From NCBI RefSeq assembly GCF_004798905.1, contig NZ_SDMO01000001.1, forward strand, positions 372,001 through 436,000: a stretch of 64,000 bases of DNA. The letters are read 5' to 3'. Below are positions 29,594 through 39,600 of the stretch, one piece after another. The translations under genes were made by a program, and so were the position numbers. Below the pieces are notes generated by a model. That model saw nothing but the letters and a program-made list of their open reading frames with translations, had not been told where the DNA came from and ran no database searches. The DNA comes from Halomonas borealis. Lineage in GTDB: Bacteria; Pseudomonadota; Gammaproteobacteria; Pseudomonadales; Halomonadaceae. How positions within the stretch are numbered: the stretch's first letter is position 1; each line of letters begins with the position of its first letter.

Positions 29594-31086
29594 TCGATCA
29601 CCACCCTGGGAAAAATGGGCTCAAGGCGCCGATACAGAAACACCACCAGCCCCAGGCCAAGGCCACTGCCAAGAGCCACCCAGCCTAGTCCACTCCAGTC
29701 CGGCCACTGGTTCTCGACAAACACTTGCCGGTACTGGTAAAGAATATTGGCCATGGGGTTGGTGAAGAACAGCGAACGCCAGTCCTCAGGAATGCGGTCG
29801 ATGGTATAGAAGATACCGCTGGTGAATAGCAGGAACTGAATACCGGTAGGAATCAGGTTAGTCAGGTCTCGTGCGAAGGGCACCATCATGGCCAGGGTAC
29901 AACTCACCACTATCATCAACAGGAGTTGCACCAGCACGATGGGAATAAAGGCCAACCAGTGGATCGTCGGTGGCAGCCCATAGAGGATCAAGAAGGCCCC
30001 CAGCATGGCGAATACCAGCAGCTGCTTGCCGGTATTCTGCACGATGCCCACCAACGGGAAGAACAAGGGCGAGATGCGCACCTTGTGCATCAACCCCTTG
30101 CCCCCGACGATAGAGTTCGAGGTCTGCTGCACCGTCTTGGCGAACCACTGGAAAGGCACCAGCCCGGTCAGCAGGTAGGCGATGAAGCCCGGCCCGCCGC
30201 GTTCCATCAATAGGCCGAAGACGATATAGAACACCGTCATGTAGAGCACGGGATCGAGGATCCACCATAGATACCGCAAGTGGTTCTGACTGGCCTCACT
30301 CTTGAGATTCAAGCGGGCCTTGGTCCAGACGAGATCCACGAAGGTACGCCAGTCCCGGCGCTGGGGCGGATTGATGGTATGCGGCGTTTCTTCCCCGCCC
30401 TGCTCATCGTCCTGTACGCTTTCTAGCCAGGCATTGCCATACTCCTGGGCCAGCCTGAGCTGACGTGCCAGGCTCTCGTCTCCTATGGCCTGGGCGGCAT
30501 CCGCCGCCCGGGTAAAGCCCTCGGCATGTTTGGGGAATCGTTCGCGCACTTCTCGCCAGCGATCCAGGGCCAGCGGCCACTCCTCGGTTTGCATGGCCAG
30601 TTCAGCATGCTGGAGACTGGGCTCGGGCGCCTCCGGAAAACGCTCACGCGCATCTTGGTTGAAGGCCAACGCCGCCGTTGCATCACCGGAGCTCGCCGCC
30701 ACTCGGGCAGAGCCCAGCATCACCGCCATCTCTTCCGGGAAGCGTTCGCGCGCCTCGGCCGCCAGGGCTTCAGCCTCGCTCATCCGCCCTTGTTCGCAAC
30801 GCAGCGTTGCTAGTTCTAATAGAGGGCCTGGGACCCCTACAAAACGTTCACATGCACTGCTAAGCAGAGCCTCGGCCTCTTCCAATTGTCCTAGGTGGCG
30901 ATGCGAAATAGCAGCTTTAACCCAGACAGCGGGCTTCTCGGGATAAACTTGGCGTAGGATGGCCCAACGTTGAACCGCATTTTGCCAGTTGCCATTGTTC
31001 ATGGCTTGGCGAGGCCACCACAACTCTTTATCTAGTGGTGGTAGCCCAGTCTTGACCACATCATCATTTAGTTGCTCAGTCATCAC
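29590..31086 (-). CDS. TPR domain fused to polysaccharide ABC permease (Wzm-like)
   Basis: 498 aa in two parts. Residues about 20-210 are helical repeats of TPR type (for example [17 protein letters not shown] and [18 protein letters not shown]). Residues about 240-498 form an ABC-2 permease: a cytoplasmic entry helix with [20 protein letters not shown], then six hydrophobic segments. The known Wzm/KpsM permeases are about 260 aa, so the N-terminal half is an addition. It should sit on the cytoplasmic face, where it could dock glycosyl- or sulfotransferases. Its start overlaps the cysNC stop by four bases, tying export to sulfate activation. Confidence 0.88.
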   Translation of the reverse strand: MMTEQLNDDVVKTGLPPLDKELWWPRQAMNNGNWQNAVQRWAILRQVYPEKPAVWVKAAISHRHLGQLEEAEALLSSACERFVGVPGPLLELATLRCEQGRMSEAEALAAEARERFPEEMAVMLGSARVAASSGDATAALAFNQDARERFPEAPEPSLQHAELAMQTEEWPLALDRWREVRERFPKHAEGFTRAADAAQAIGDESLARQLRLAQEYGNAWLESVQDDEQGGEETPHTINPPQRRDWRTFVDLVWTKARLNLKSEASQNHLRYLWWILDPVLYMTVFYIVFGLLMERGGPGFIAYLLTGLVPFQWFAKTVQQTSNSIVGGKGLMHKVRISPLFFPLVGIVQNTGKQLLVFAMLGAFLILYGLPPTIHWLAFIPIVLVQLLLMIVVSCTLAMMVPFARDLTNLIPTGIQFLLFTSGIFYTIDRIPEDWRSLFFTNPMANILYQYRQVFVENQWPDWSGLGWVALGSGLGLGLVVFLYRRLEPIFPRVVIE

Positions 31087-32999
31087 AGGCAGACTTTCAC
31101 CAGCTGAGTCACCAACTCCTGCTGGTTGTGGCTCATGGTGTCGAGCACCACTTCCGCCTTAGGCGGCACTTCATAGGGGCTGTTGATGCCGGTGAAATCC
31201 TGAATCGTGCCCTCACGCGCTTTCTGATACAGCCCCTTGGGATCACGCTGTTCGCAGATATCCAGCGGCGTGTCCACGTGCACTTCGACGAAGCTGCCGT
31301 CGTCGAACAGCTCACGGGCAGCATCTCGGTCGCTACGGAACGGCGAGATGAAGGCGGTGATCACGATCACCCCTGCCTCGGCGAACAGCCGAGCTACTTC
31401 GCCCACCCGCCGGATGTTCTCAGTGCGGTCTGCTTCCCCCATGCCAAGATCCTTGCACAGGCCATGGCGAATGTTGTCGCCGTCCAGCAGCATGGTGTGG
31501 TAGCCGCGGCGGTTCAGTTCCACTTCCAGGGCGTTGGCCAGGGTCGACTTGCCGGAGCCGGAGTAGCCGGTGAACCACACGCACTTGCCGGCGTGGCCGT
31601 TGAGCTGCTCACGCATGGCCTGGGTCACGCTGGTGCGGTTCCACACCACGTTCGCTTTGCTGTCGTTGTCTCGGAACTCGTAGGGCAGCTCGCTCTCCAG
31701 CGGCTGGTGGATCATACCAGCACCCACGGTGATATTGGTCAGCCGGTCGATGATGATGAAGCTGCCGGTGCCGGGGCTGCTACGGTAGTCGTCGACCGGT
31801 ACCGGGGCGGTCAGCTCCAGCGTGCAACGGGCGATGGTGTTGAGATCGAGGTGATCGGCGTGGCGATGTTCGAGGGTATTGACGTCGACCTGGTAGTCAA
31901 TGGCGCTGACCTTGCCGGCCGCATCACGGGTCGCCAGCTTGATGTCATACAACTTACCCGATTCCAGCGCGGTTTCGTGCATCCACACGATATCGGCTTC
32001 GAAGCTGGATGCCAGCGGAACCTGATCGCTTTCGGCCACCAGCCAATCGCCGCGCGAGATATCGATCTCATCTTCCAGGGTCACGGTGATGGCGTCGCCG
32101 GGGTAAGCGGATTTCAGGTCACCATCCCAGGTCACCAAGCGCTCGATGGTCGACACCTTGCCCGACGGCAGCGCCCTCACCTTTTGGCCCGGGCTCATCA
32201 CGCCGGCGGCCAGGGTACCGCAGTAGCCACGGAAGTCGAGATTCGGGCGGTTGACGTACTGCACCGGCAGGCGCAGGTCACGCAGGTTCTGGTCGTGGGT
32301 GATCTCGACGGTCTCGAGTAGCTCGAGCAGTGCCGGCCCCTCATACCAGTTCATCGACTCGCTCGGATTGACGACGTTGTCGCCCTTGAGCGCCGAGAGC
32401 GGCACGAAGCGGATATCCGGGGCGTTGAGTTTGCCGGCGATCTCCTGGTACTCGGCGACGATTTCCTCATAGCGCTCTTGCGAATAGTCAACGAGGTCCA
32501 TCTTGTTGATCGCCACCACCAGATGCTGGATGCCCAGCAGGTCGGCGATGAAGCTGTGGCGCCGAGTCTGCGTCTGTACACCGTGACGGGCGTCGACCAG
32601 GATCACCGCCAAGCTGGCGGTGGAGGCACCGGTCGCCATGTTACGAGTGTACTGCTCGTGCCCGGGGGTATCGGCGATGATGAACTTACGCCGATCGGTG
32701 GAGAAGAAGCGATAGGCTACGTCGATGGTGATGCCCTGCTCGCGCTCTGACTGCAGGCCATCCACCAACAGGGCGAGATCGACTTCATCGCCGGTGGTGC
32801 CGCTCGTCTTGGACGCCTGGGTAATCGCCGCTAGCTGATCCTCGTAGATCATCTTGGAATCGTGCAGCAACCGCCCGATCAGCGTCGACTTGCCGTCATC
32901 GACGCTGCCACAGGTGATGAAGCGCAGCAGATCCTTGTTCTCGTGCTCCTGGAGGTACTGCTCGATATCGTCGGCAATGAGGTCTGATTGATGTGACAT
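31083..32999 (-). CDS. cysNC: Bifunctional sulfate adenylyltransferase subunit 1 / adenylylsulfate kinase (CysNC)
   Basis: 638 aa. The N-terminal CysN GTPase shows GSVDDGKST (G1, residues 31-39), [11 protein letters not shown] (G3) and NKMD (G4). The C-terminal CysC domain begins near residue 455 and has Walker [13 protein letters not shown] and later FISPFRSDR. Together with CysD it makes APS from sulfate and ATP, then phosphorylates APS to PAPS. PAPS is the donor for sulfotransferases and can also feed assimilation. Genes of this type were first described as NodQ in sulfated Nod-factor synthesis. It overlaps the downstream exporter gene and follows cysD by 12 bp. Confidence 0.96.
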   Translation of the reverse strand: MSHQSDLIADDIEQYLQEHENKDLLRFITCGSVDDGKSTLIGRLLHDSKMIYEDQLAAITQASKTSGTTGDEVDLALLVDGLQSEREQGITIDVAYRFFSTDRRKFIIADTPGHEQYTRNMATGASTASLAVILVDARHGVQTQTRRHSFIADLLGIQHLVVAINKMDLVDYSQERYEEIVAEYQEIAGKLNAPDIRFVPLSALKGDNVVNPSESMNWYEGPALLELLETVEITHDQNLRDLRLPVQYVNRPNLDFRGYCGTLAAGVMSPGQKVRALPSGKVSTIERLVTWDGDLKSAYPGDAITVTLEDEIDISRGDWLVAESDQVPLASSFEADIVWMHETALESGKLYDIKLATRDAAGKVSAIDYQVDVNTLEHRHADHLDLNTIARCTLELTAPVPVDDYRSSPGTGSFIIIDRLTNITVGAGMIHQPLESELPYEFRDNDSKANVVWNRTSVTQAMREQLNGHAGKCVWFTGYSGSGKSTLANALEVELNRRGYHTMLLDGDNIRHGLCKDLGMGEADRTENIRRVGEVARLFAEAGVIVITAFISPFRSDRDAARELFDDGSFVEVHVDTPLDICEQRDPKGLYQKAREGTIQDFTGINSPYEVPPKAEVVLDTMSHNQQELVTQLVKVCL

Positions 33000-33011
33000 G
33001 AGTGCGCTCCC

Positions 33012-33926
33012 TTAGAAATACCCTTCGCGTTTCTTCTTCTCCATCGACCCGGCCTGATCATGGTCGATGGCGCGTCCGCTGCGCTCGGAGGTTTTCGTCA
33101 GCAGCATCTCCTGAATGATCTCGGGCAGCGTGGTGGCCCGGGATTCCACCGCGCCGGTCAGCGGATAGCAGCCGAGTGTACGGAAACGCACCCACTTCTC
33201 TTCCGGCACCTCGCCCTCCTCGAGCGGCAAACGGTCGTCGTCGACCATGATATCCATACCATCGCGGTTCACGACCGGGCGCGGGGCGGAGTAATAGAGA
33301 GGAACGATGTCGATCGACTCGAGGTAGATGTATTGCCAGATATCCAGCTCGGTCCAGTTGGAGAGCGGAAATACGCGAATCGACTCACCCTGGTTCACCT
33401 TGGCATTGTAGGTGTTCCACAGCTCGGGGCGCTGGCTCTTGGGGTCCCAGCGGTGGTGCTTGTCGCGGAAGGAGAACACGCGCTCCTTGGCACGACTGGC
33501 TTCCTCGTCGCGGCGGGCACCGCCGAAGGCCGCATCGAAGCGATGCTTGTCGAGCGCCTGCTTCAGCGACTGCGTCTTCATGATATCGGTGTACTTGGAA
33601 CTGCCGTGGTCGAACGGGTTGATACCAGCGGCGCGGCCTTCCTCGTTGATATGCTCGATCAGTTCCATACCGGCCTTCTCGGCCATGCGGTCGCGGAACT
33701 CGATCATCTCCCGAAACTTCCAGGTGGTATTGACGTGCATCAACGGGAACGGCGGCGTACCCGGATAGAAGGCCTTGCGGGCCAGATGCAGCATGACCGA
33801 GGAGTCCTTGCCGATGGAGTACAGCATCACCGGGTTGCGGAACTCCGCGGCCACCTCGCGAATGATGTGGATCGACTCGGCTTCAAGCTGCTTGAGGTGG
33901 GTCTGGCGTTCGGGGGTAATGTCCAT
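33012..33926 (-). CDS. cysD: Sulfate adenylyltransferase subunit 2
   Basis: 304 aa ATP-PP-loop catalytic subunit of ATP sulfurylase. The PP-loop [10 protein letters not shown] and [16 protein letters not shown] are diagnostic, and the C-terminus carries the conserved [16 protein letters not shown]. It adenylates sulfate with GTP hydrolysis by CysN. It begins the cysD-cysNC-exporter run; the 12-bp gap to cysNC indicates one transcript. No cysH, cysI or cysJ gene is in the window, so here the pathway appears to be aimed at PAPS rather than reduction, though reductive genes may be elsewhere. Confidence 0.97.
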   Translation of the reverse strand: MDITPERQTHLKQLEAESIHIIREVAAEFRNPVMLYSIGKDSSVMLHLARKAFYPGTPPFPLMHVNTTWKFREMIEFRDRMAEKAGMELIEHINEEGRAAGINPFDHGSSKYTDIMKTQSLKQALDKHRFDAAFGGARRDEEASRAKERVFSFRDKHHRWDPKSQRPELWNTYNAKVNQGESIRVFPLSNWTELDIWQYIYLESIDIVPLYYSAPRPVVNRDGMDIMVDDDRLPLEEGEVPEEKWVRFRTLGCYPLTGAVESRATTLPEIIQEMLLTKTSERSGRAIDHDQAGSMEKKKREGYF

Positions 33927-33995
33927 AACGTAATGACCAGTAAGTTCAAATCATGGCGCCACCGGGCGGTAGCGCCCCGCGGCGGCTAAACGGCG

Positions 33996-34835
33996 TTACG
34001 CCAGGCTTGCCTTCAGCGCCTGCTCCCAGCGTGCATCACGCTGACCACAAACGATAAAGAACGGGTTCAATACGCTGTCTTGCTGGTTACAGCACAGCGG
34101 CGCAAGCGTCTGGGCGTCGAGCACCTCACCGCCAGCGGCGGTCACCACGGCCTGGGCCGCGGCGGTGTCCCACTCGCTGGTGGGCGCGAGGCGTGGGTAG
34201 AGGTCGGCCGCCCCTTCGGCGACCAGGCAGAGTTTCAGCGAGCTGCCCATAGAAACACGTTCGTGAGCCGGCAGCCCGGCACAGAAGGCCTCGAACTCGG
34301 CCGAGCCATGAGATCGGCTGCCGACCACTTTCCAGCTATCTTGCTCGGGGTTCGGCAACGCACGTGTGGTAATCGCATGATAGGCGCCATCCGCCTGCTG
34401 CTTCCAGGCGCCCTGCTCATGCTGACCGATCCAGGTGGTTCCGCCCGCTTCGCCCACTGCGGGCGCATGCACGATGCCGAACACCGGCACCCCGTTTTCA
34501 ACCAGCGCGACGTTCAGGGTGAATTCACCGTTCTTCTTGATGAACTCCTTGGTGCCGTCCAGCGGGTCGATCAGCCAGTAGCGGCTCCAGGCCTGACGTG
34601 TTTCGTAAGGGATCTCACCCGATTCCTCGGAGAGGATAGGTATGTCCGGTGTTGACGCTTGCAACAGCGCGACCAAGGCATGATGCGATGCCATGTCGGC
34701 TTCGGTCAGCGGGCTCTGGTCTTGCTTGGCCTCGACCGCAAAATCGCGCTCGTAGATCGCCATCACGTCGCGACCGGCGGCGTGCACGCCTGCGATCAGG
34801 CTGGTGCGTAGGTCGTCCGTTACATGATCCGCCAA
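33996..34835 (-). CDS. cysQ: 3'(2'),5'-bisphosphate nucleotidase (CysQ-like)
   Basis: 279 aa inositol-monophosphatase-fold enzyme that hydrolyses PAP, the by-product of PAPS-dependent sulfation. The metal motifs SEESGE and WLIDPLDGTKEF are clear, and SEWDTAAAQAVV near the C-terminus is the third motif. A TTG start at 34835 is proposed because AAGGAG lies directly upstream and the usual CysQ N-terminus begins there; an ATG at 34925 would add 30 atypical residues. It lies about 70 bp upstream of cysD, completing a PAPS synthesis and PAP recycling group. Confidence 0.9.
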   Translation of the reverse strand: MADHVTDDLRTSLIAGVHAAGRDVMAIYERDFAVEAKQDQSPLTEADMASHHALVALLQASTPDIPILSEESGEIPYETRQAWSRYWLIDPLDGTKEFIKKNGEFTLNVALVENGVPVFGIVHAPAVGEAGGTTWIGQHEQGAWKQQADGAYHAITTRALPNPEQDSWKVVGSRSHGSAEFEAFCAGLPAHERVSMGSSLKLCLVAEGAADLYPRLAPTSEWDTAAAQAVVTAAGGEVLDAQTLAPLCCNQQDSVLNPFFIVCGQRDARWEQALKASLA

Positions 34836-34910
34836 GAGAGCTCCTTGTTCCAAGGTTATGAAGTCAACAATAGTAAGCCAATACCCGCCTTTAGGTTCGT
34901 CCGAAAACTG

Positions 34911-35030
34911 GCTGCGCTCGGCCATACGGTGTTAAAAATCGACTCAAAGTCCTCATTCACACCCCGTAAACTCCGCCTTTTCACAGATTTTTTTCCTTGT
35001 CTGGCCTTCGCTCGCCGACTTTTCAGACAA
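34911..35030. repeat. MITE-like palindromic intergenic element, copy 1
   Basis: About 120 bp between cysQ and the SLC13 gene. The outer parts are imperfect inverted repeats (GTCCGAAAACTGG at one end, the complement of GTCTGAAAAGTCGG at the other). The interior shares GTTAAAAATCG, CCTCAT, GTAAACTCCGC and CCTTGTCTGG with the element at 45166-45270. Confidence 0.65.
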
Positions 35031-35033
35031 AGC

Positions 35034-36800
35034 CTAGAACGACCAGACGAGAGGTATCAGCATGACGGCCGTGACACCAACGATCAGGCTCAATGGTGCC
35101 CCAAGGCGCAGGTAATCGGTGAAACGATAGCCGCCGGGCCCCAGTACCATCAGGTTGGTCTGGTAGCCTAACGGGGTCATGAAACTGGCCGATGCCGCGA
35201 ACATGATCGCCACCACAAAGGGCATGAAATCGACACCGAGCTGCCCGGCAACCGCCACCGCGATCGGAAACATCAGCACCGCGGCAGCATTATTGGTAAT
35301 CAGCTCTGTGAATATCACCGTCAGTAGATAGACCAACGCCAAGGCCAACCATGGTGTCAAACCATCGGCCAGCAATAACCACTGAGCAATCTGCTCGGCG
35401 GCACCGGTCTTGTTCATCGCAGCCCCCAGAGCAAACGAAGCCGCGATCACAATCAGTACCGAAAGATCCACCGAGCGCCGGGCCTTGCTGGCCGGTACAC
35501 AGCGAGTCATCAGCATGGCGCCTCCAGCCAGCAGCGCCGCTTCGAGAATGGACAACAACCCGGTGGCACTGCTGATCACCATCGCCGCCAGAATGCCCAA
35601 GGCTAGCGGCGCCTTGCGAAAGTCAGGCGGTGTCGAGTCATTCAGGCCGCTCACCAGCAGGAAATCCTTCCGGTACCGGTACTGGTCGACGAAGTCTTGC
35701 GCGGTCTCGAGCAACAACGTATCGCCAACCTGCAAGCGAATATCACCGAGCTTACCAGGCAGGCGTTTTCCGTGGCGCGAGATCGACAGGATCACCGCCT
35801 GATAGCGGGAGCGAAAGCGTGACTCTCGCACCGTCTGCCCCAGCCCAGCGAAGTCGGGGCCAATGACGGCTTCCACCAGGCAGCGGTGATGATGATCGAT
35901 ATTTAGCTTGTGCACATCGCCACCTGCCGGCCGAAGCCCGCGAATGCGCCGCAACTCACGAGCACACTCGGGGGCACCGATGAAGATCAGAATATCCCCG
36001 GACTGTAGCTCGGTGTCGGGAGGCACGGCGGTCAGCAATCGTTCCTGGCGTTCGATATCCGCCAGATAACCGTGGCTCAAGTGACGCAGGCCGGCATCGA
36101 CGATGCTTCGCCCGACCAGTGGCCCTTTCTCGTCCACGACGACTTCGACGGCATACTCGCGCGCCGTCTCCAGTTGCTCCAATGCCCCTTGTCGGTTGGG
36201 CAACAGTCGATCGGCGAACCAATAAAGGAAAACTCCCCCCACCAGCACCAGCGGCACGCCGACCCAGGCCAACGAGAACATGGCCAGATTGACACCCTGC
36301 TCGGTCTGCAACAGGCCGTCGACGACCAGATTAGTACTGGTCCCGATCAACGTGCAGGTGCCACCGATGATGGCAGCATAGCTAAGTGGTAACAGCAACT
36401 TGGAGGGGGGTAGATTCAGTCGCCCCGCCCATTCCTGGATGGCGGGAATAAACATGGCCACCACGGCGGTGTTGTTCATGAAGGCACTCAGCCCAGCAGC
36501 CGGTAATAACACCCGCAGCTGAGCTTGTTGCAAGCGTTCAGGCTGGCCTAGCAGACGATGGGCTAGCCACTGAATCGCACCGGTCTCCTTCAGCCCTCCT
36601 GCTACTACATACAGCGTGGCGATCGTCATGACACCCGGGTTGGAAAATCCTACCAAGGCTTCCGATGGCGTAAGAATACCGGAGACCACCAATACAGCTA
36701 ACGCTCCCATGAGAATCACATCAGGAGAGATCCGCGTCGCCGCCAGCGTAACGAGTGTCAGCAAGATGGTAAGCAGCGTCACGATAGCGGTGGGTTCCAT
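35034..36800 (-). CDS. SLC13-family anion transporter with two RCK-C (TrkA-C) domains
   Basis: 588 aa membrane protein. Two bundles of hydrophobic segments (about 1-200 and 400-588) flank a soluble middle part with two TrkA-C-like domains (YAVEVVVDEKGPLVGRSI and CLVEAVIGPDFAGLGQTV). The paired helical-hairpin signatures AFMNNTAVVAMF with GTSTNLVV, and ELITNNAAAVLMFP with TPLGYQTNLMV, define the DASS/SLC13 superfamily. Members with internal TrkA-C domains import sulfate or dicarboxylates with sodium. Its position beside cysQ-cysD-cysNC favours sulfate. A GGGAGA site precedes the ATG. Confidence 0.88.
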   Translation of the reverse strand: MEPTAIVTLLTILLTLVTLAATRISPDVILMGALAVLVVSGILTPSEALVGFSNPGVMTIATLYVVAGGLKETGAIQWLAHRLLGQPERLQQAQLRVLLPAAGLSAFMNNTAVVAMFIPAIQEWAGRLNLPPSKLLLPLSYAAIIGGTCTLIGTSTNLVVDGLLQTEQGVNLAMFSLAWVGVPLVLVGGVFLYWFADRLLPNRQGALEQLETAREYAVEVVVDEKGPLVGRSIVDAGLRHLSHGYLADIERQERLLTAVPPDTELQSGDILIFIGAPECARELRRIRGLRPAGGDVHKLNIDHHHRCLVEAVIGPDFAGLGQTVRESRFRSRYQAVILSISRHGKRLPGKLGDIRLQVGDTLLLETAQDFVDQYRYRKDFLLVSGLNDSTPPDFRKAPLALGILAAMVISSATGLLSILEAALLAGGAMLMTRCVPASKARRSVDLSVLIVIAASFALGAAMNKTGAAEQIAQWLLLADGLTPWLALALVYLLTVIFTELITNNAAAVLMFPIAVAVAGQLGVDFMPFVVAIMFAASASFMTPLGYQTNLMVLGPGGYRFTDYLRLGAPLSLIVGVTAVMLIPLVWSF

Positions 36801-37273
36801 GTCTCTCCCTGAATGGAATTACCAGGCACGCTACCGCCCGGGGATTGTCCCGGGCGCTTTCCCATGCCCTGCTGTTCTGTAGCATCGGTCATGCCATCGC
36901 ACAACGCCTGGTGACCGGATGCGTTTTCAAGCTTTCGATTCTACGCCAATGCCGAGGGCGCCTCTATCGAGCCTTAGCAGGCACTGCCACTAAGCAAAGT
37001 TGACTTGGCCATCTTCGGCGACCCACACACGAAAAACCCTCTGACGACATCCCGCCAGAGGGTTCAGGCCGGCCAGACCAATGTAGCCAATCAGTTTGCC
37101 CGGCGGCTAATCTCAGCGACACGCCATCTTTCGCCGAAGCGATGCGCCATGCTGGATTCCTAGCAACCCATGGTGCCGGGGCATTTCCCCAACCCATTGA
37201 ATATAAAGATTCTAATCATAAACCGCCGCTCACCTCAAGCCGCGGCCGACAAAGCTTACTGTCTCATCAACTG
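36801..37273. other. Intergenic region between pgm and the SLC13 gene
   Basis: About 470 bp. It holds a perfect 8-bp hairpin (CGCCCGGG/CCCGGGCG, 36834-36857) just upstream of the SLC13 gene, and the pgm terminator at 37035-37064. I see no credible coding frame, RNA gene or further repeat in the rest. The SLC13 promoter must lie in its left part, but no convincing -35/-10 pair was found. Confidence 0.5.
37035..37064 (-). terminator. Intrinsic terminator downstream of pgm
   Basis: On the minus strand AACCCTCTG pairs with CAGAGGGTT and is followed by TTTCG, giving a 9-bp stem with a 12-base loop. It lies about 210 bp past the pgm stop and upstream of the SLC13 promoter region. Confidence 0.75.
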
Positions 37274-38848
37274 TTAGAGCGCCTCCGCCAAGGCCGCCTG
37301 AGCCTCTTCGATCAGGGCCTGAAGATGGGCCTCTCCCCGGAAGCTCTCGGCATAGATCTTGTAAAGCGGCTCGGTGCCGCTGGGGCGTGCGGCGAACCAG
37401 CCATTGGCGGTTTCCACCTTTAGGCCACCGATCGGCGCATCATTGCCCGGCGCCTTCACGAGAACCCGCTCGACCGCATCACCCGCCAGCGTGGTGACGC
37501 CGAGGCTCGCGGGGTCCAAACGCTTGAAGGCCTGCTGCTGTTCGGGGCTACAGGCGCTATCGACGCGCCGATAATACGGGGCACCGTGACGCTCGGTCAG
37601 CTCAAAGTAGGCCTCGCTTGGGCTATTGCCAGTGACCGCCATCAGCTCGGCGGCCAACAGGCACAGCAGAATACCGTCCTTGTCGGTCGACCAGGGCCGG
37701 CCGTCGAACGTCAGGAAACTCGCTCCCGCGCTTTCTTCACCGCCGAAGGCCAGCCAGCCCTCATGCAGGCCATCGACGAACCACTTGAAGCCGACCGGCA
37801 CCTCGTGCAGCACACGATTACGCGCCGCTACCACGCGGTCGATGATCGATGACGAGACCAGCGTCTTGCCTACCTTGCGCTCATCTCCCCAACCAGGGCG
37901 ATGAGTCAGCAGGTAGTCGATGGCCACCGCCAGGTAATGATTGGGGTTCATCAGCCCTGCGGCATCGACGATACCGTGCCGATCGGCGTCCGGGTCGTTG
38001 CCGAAGGCCAGGTCGAAGTCTTCCTTCATGGCCAGCAGGTTGGCCATGGCCGCCGGGCTGGAGCAGTCCATGCGGGTCTTACCGTCATGGTCGGCCGGCA
38101 TGAAGGCGAAGCTCGCGTCGAGCTCGGTGTTGACCACCGCGAGGTTCAAGCCATGTCGCTCGACGATGGCCTGCCAGATGGGCAAAGCCGTGCCTCCCAT
38201 AGGGTCGGCGGCCAGCCGCAGCCCGGACGCCGCGATGCTCGGTAGGTCCACCACCGAGGCCAACGCATCCACGTATTCACCCACCATGTCGTGGCGAACG
38301 GCTCGCCCCAGCGCCTCGTCCAGCGACACCTTGGCGACGCTATCGAGCCCTTGGGACAACAATTCATTGGCGCGGCGCTCGATCCAACCGGTCGCCTCGC
38401 CATCGGCAGGCCCGCCGTGAGGCGGATTATACTTGATGCCGCCATCCTCGGGCGGGTTATGCGAGGGAGTGACGATCAGCCCATCGGCCCGCGGCACGCC
38501 CGCTTCATCATTGTGGGCGAGAATGGCGCGACTGATCACCGGCGTGGCGGTGAGCTCGCCGTGACGCTCGATGCGCACCTCAACACCATTGGCGATCAGC
38601 ACCTGCAGCGCCGTTTCCCAGGCCGGCCGCGAGAGCGCGTGGCTGTCACGCCCCAGGTACAGCGGGCCGATGGTGCCGGCTTCGGTCCGGTAGTCCACGA
38701 CCGCCTGCGCCACCGCCAGGATATGCCGGCGGTTGAAGGACCCCGCCAGGGAGCGCCCGCGATGCCCGGATGTCCCGAAGCTGACCGCCTGAGCCGAATC
38801 AGCCGGGTCGGGCTGAATATCGTGAAATGCCTGAATCACATCCTGCAT
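37274..38848 (-). CDS. pgm: Alpha-D-phosphohexomutase, probable phosphoglucomutase
   Basis: 524 aa. The substrate-binding FGTSGHRGRSL near residue 30, the active-site phosphoserine loop TPSHNPPEDGG, the metal-binding DPDADRHG, the sugar-binding GGEESAGAS and the C-terminal RPSGTEPLYKIY follow in the standard four-domain order. It interconverts glucose-6-P and glucose-1-P, supplying UDP-glucose for Ugd and GalE in this locus. The start at 38848 is preferred because GGGAG lies upstream; the longer frame begins 30 codons earlier without support. Confidence 0.94.
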   Translation of the reverse strand: MQDVIQAFHDIQPDPADSAQAVSFGTSGHRGRSLAGSFNRRHILAVAQAVVDYRTEAGTIGPLYLGRDSHALSRPAWETALQVLIANGVEVRIERHGELTATPVISRAILAHNDEAGVPRADGLIVTPSHNPPEDGGIKYNPPHGGPADGEATGWIERRANELLSQGLDSVAKVSLDEALGRAVRHDMVGEYVDALASVVDLPSIAASGLRLAADPMGGTALPIWQAIVERHGLNLAVVNTELDASFAFMPADHDGKTRMDCSSPAAMANLLAMKEDFDLAFGNDPDADRHGIVDAAGLMNPNHYLAVAIDYLLTHRPGWGDERKVGKTLVSSSIIDRVVAARNRVLHEVPVGFKWFVDGLHEGWLAFGGEESAGASFLTFDGRPWSTDKDGILLCLLAAELMAVTGNSPSEAYFELTERHGAPYYRRVDSACSPEQQQAFKRLDPASLGVTTLAGDAVERVLVKAPGNDAPIGGLKVETANGWFAARPSGTEPLYKIYAESFRGEAHLQALIEEAQAALAEAL

Positions 38849-39600
38849 GCCGTTGTCTCCCTGTCCATCATGCGCCCTGTGCTGCCGATACCGGTGCCAA
38901 ACGGCCAACCGGCGGCGAAAGGTTTGCCATGGTGCCATGTCGCCGACGGGATATCACGAATGGCCTGATGCCTGCGCGCCAACCGCCCGCCACGCATCAG
39001 CGCCCACGCCCTTGCGACCAAGGTCGCACCACCAAGGTCGCGTTGCCGTCTCCGGCTTTCGCCGCCATGATGGCGACCATTGAAGCGCTGCTGACAGACG
39101 GCCCAAGAAAGCCCGCGGAAGCGCCCTTTTCAGGCTTGAATTGCTGCCACTCGAGGTGGCCATTCACCCAATAACAAACCAAAGCCACACCAACAACGAC
39201 AACACGCTTTTAGGTCAAGGCCCTGATAACAACGACAAGCAAGGGCCTTGCTGATTTGCTCTCCCCGACCATCGGTCATACACAGTGAATGCCCTTCGCC
39301 CGCCATCCAGCACCAGAATCGGTGTCACAGGCTCAATGCCTTTACCCTTCATCACCCCAGCCTGACCGTGGATCGCCTCGCCTGGTTGATTACATTTGAG
39401 CCCCTAAGCTCACATACGGCTCAATAGGCGCCTTCTTCTCTCTGCCACACGGCCCAAAGTTTTTCGGCTATTTAATTCCTCTAATAAAAGAAAAGCGGCC
39501 GGCAAAAACCGACCGCCCCTCCAAACCAAGCTATAGCTCTATTTAGCCGAAAACCCTACTGCCACCCAAAAATAAATTATTCCAAATTTATTCACCACCA
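38849..39600. other. Gene-poor region between pgm and pilA
   Basis: About 750 bp without a gene I can support. A minus-strand frame at 38997-39188 (63 codons) has no recognisable motif. Another open stretch around 39200-39380 on the minus strand lacks a start. Both look like decayed or non-coding sequence. The only clear element is the pilA terminator at 39495-39516. Base composition becomes AT-rich towards pilA. Confidence 0.5.
39495..39516 (-). terminator. Intrinsic terminator of pilA
   Basis: On the minus strand GCGGTCGG pairs with CCGGCCGC (one G-U wobble) around a six-base loop, followed by TTTTCTTTT. It lies about 85 bp past the pilA stop. Confidence 0.85.

Noticed and set aside
31128-32321. 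Plus-strand open frame of 397 codons inside cysNC
   Set aside because: Antisense shadow of a gene with complete GTPase and kinase motifs.
38997-39188. 63-codon minus-strand frame in the pgm-pilA gap
   Set aside because: No recognisable motif, no good ribosome binding site and no link to a neighbour; kept only as part of the gap description.
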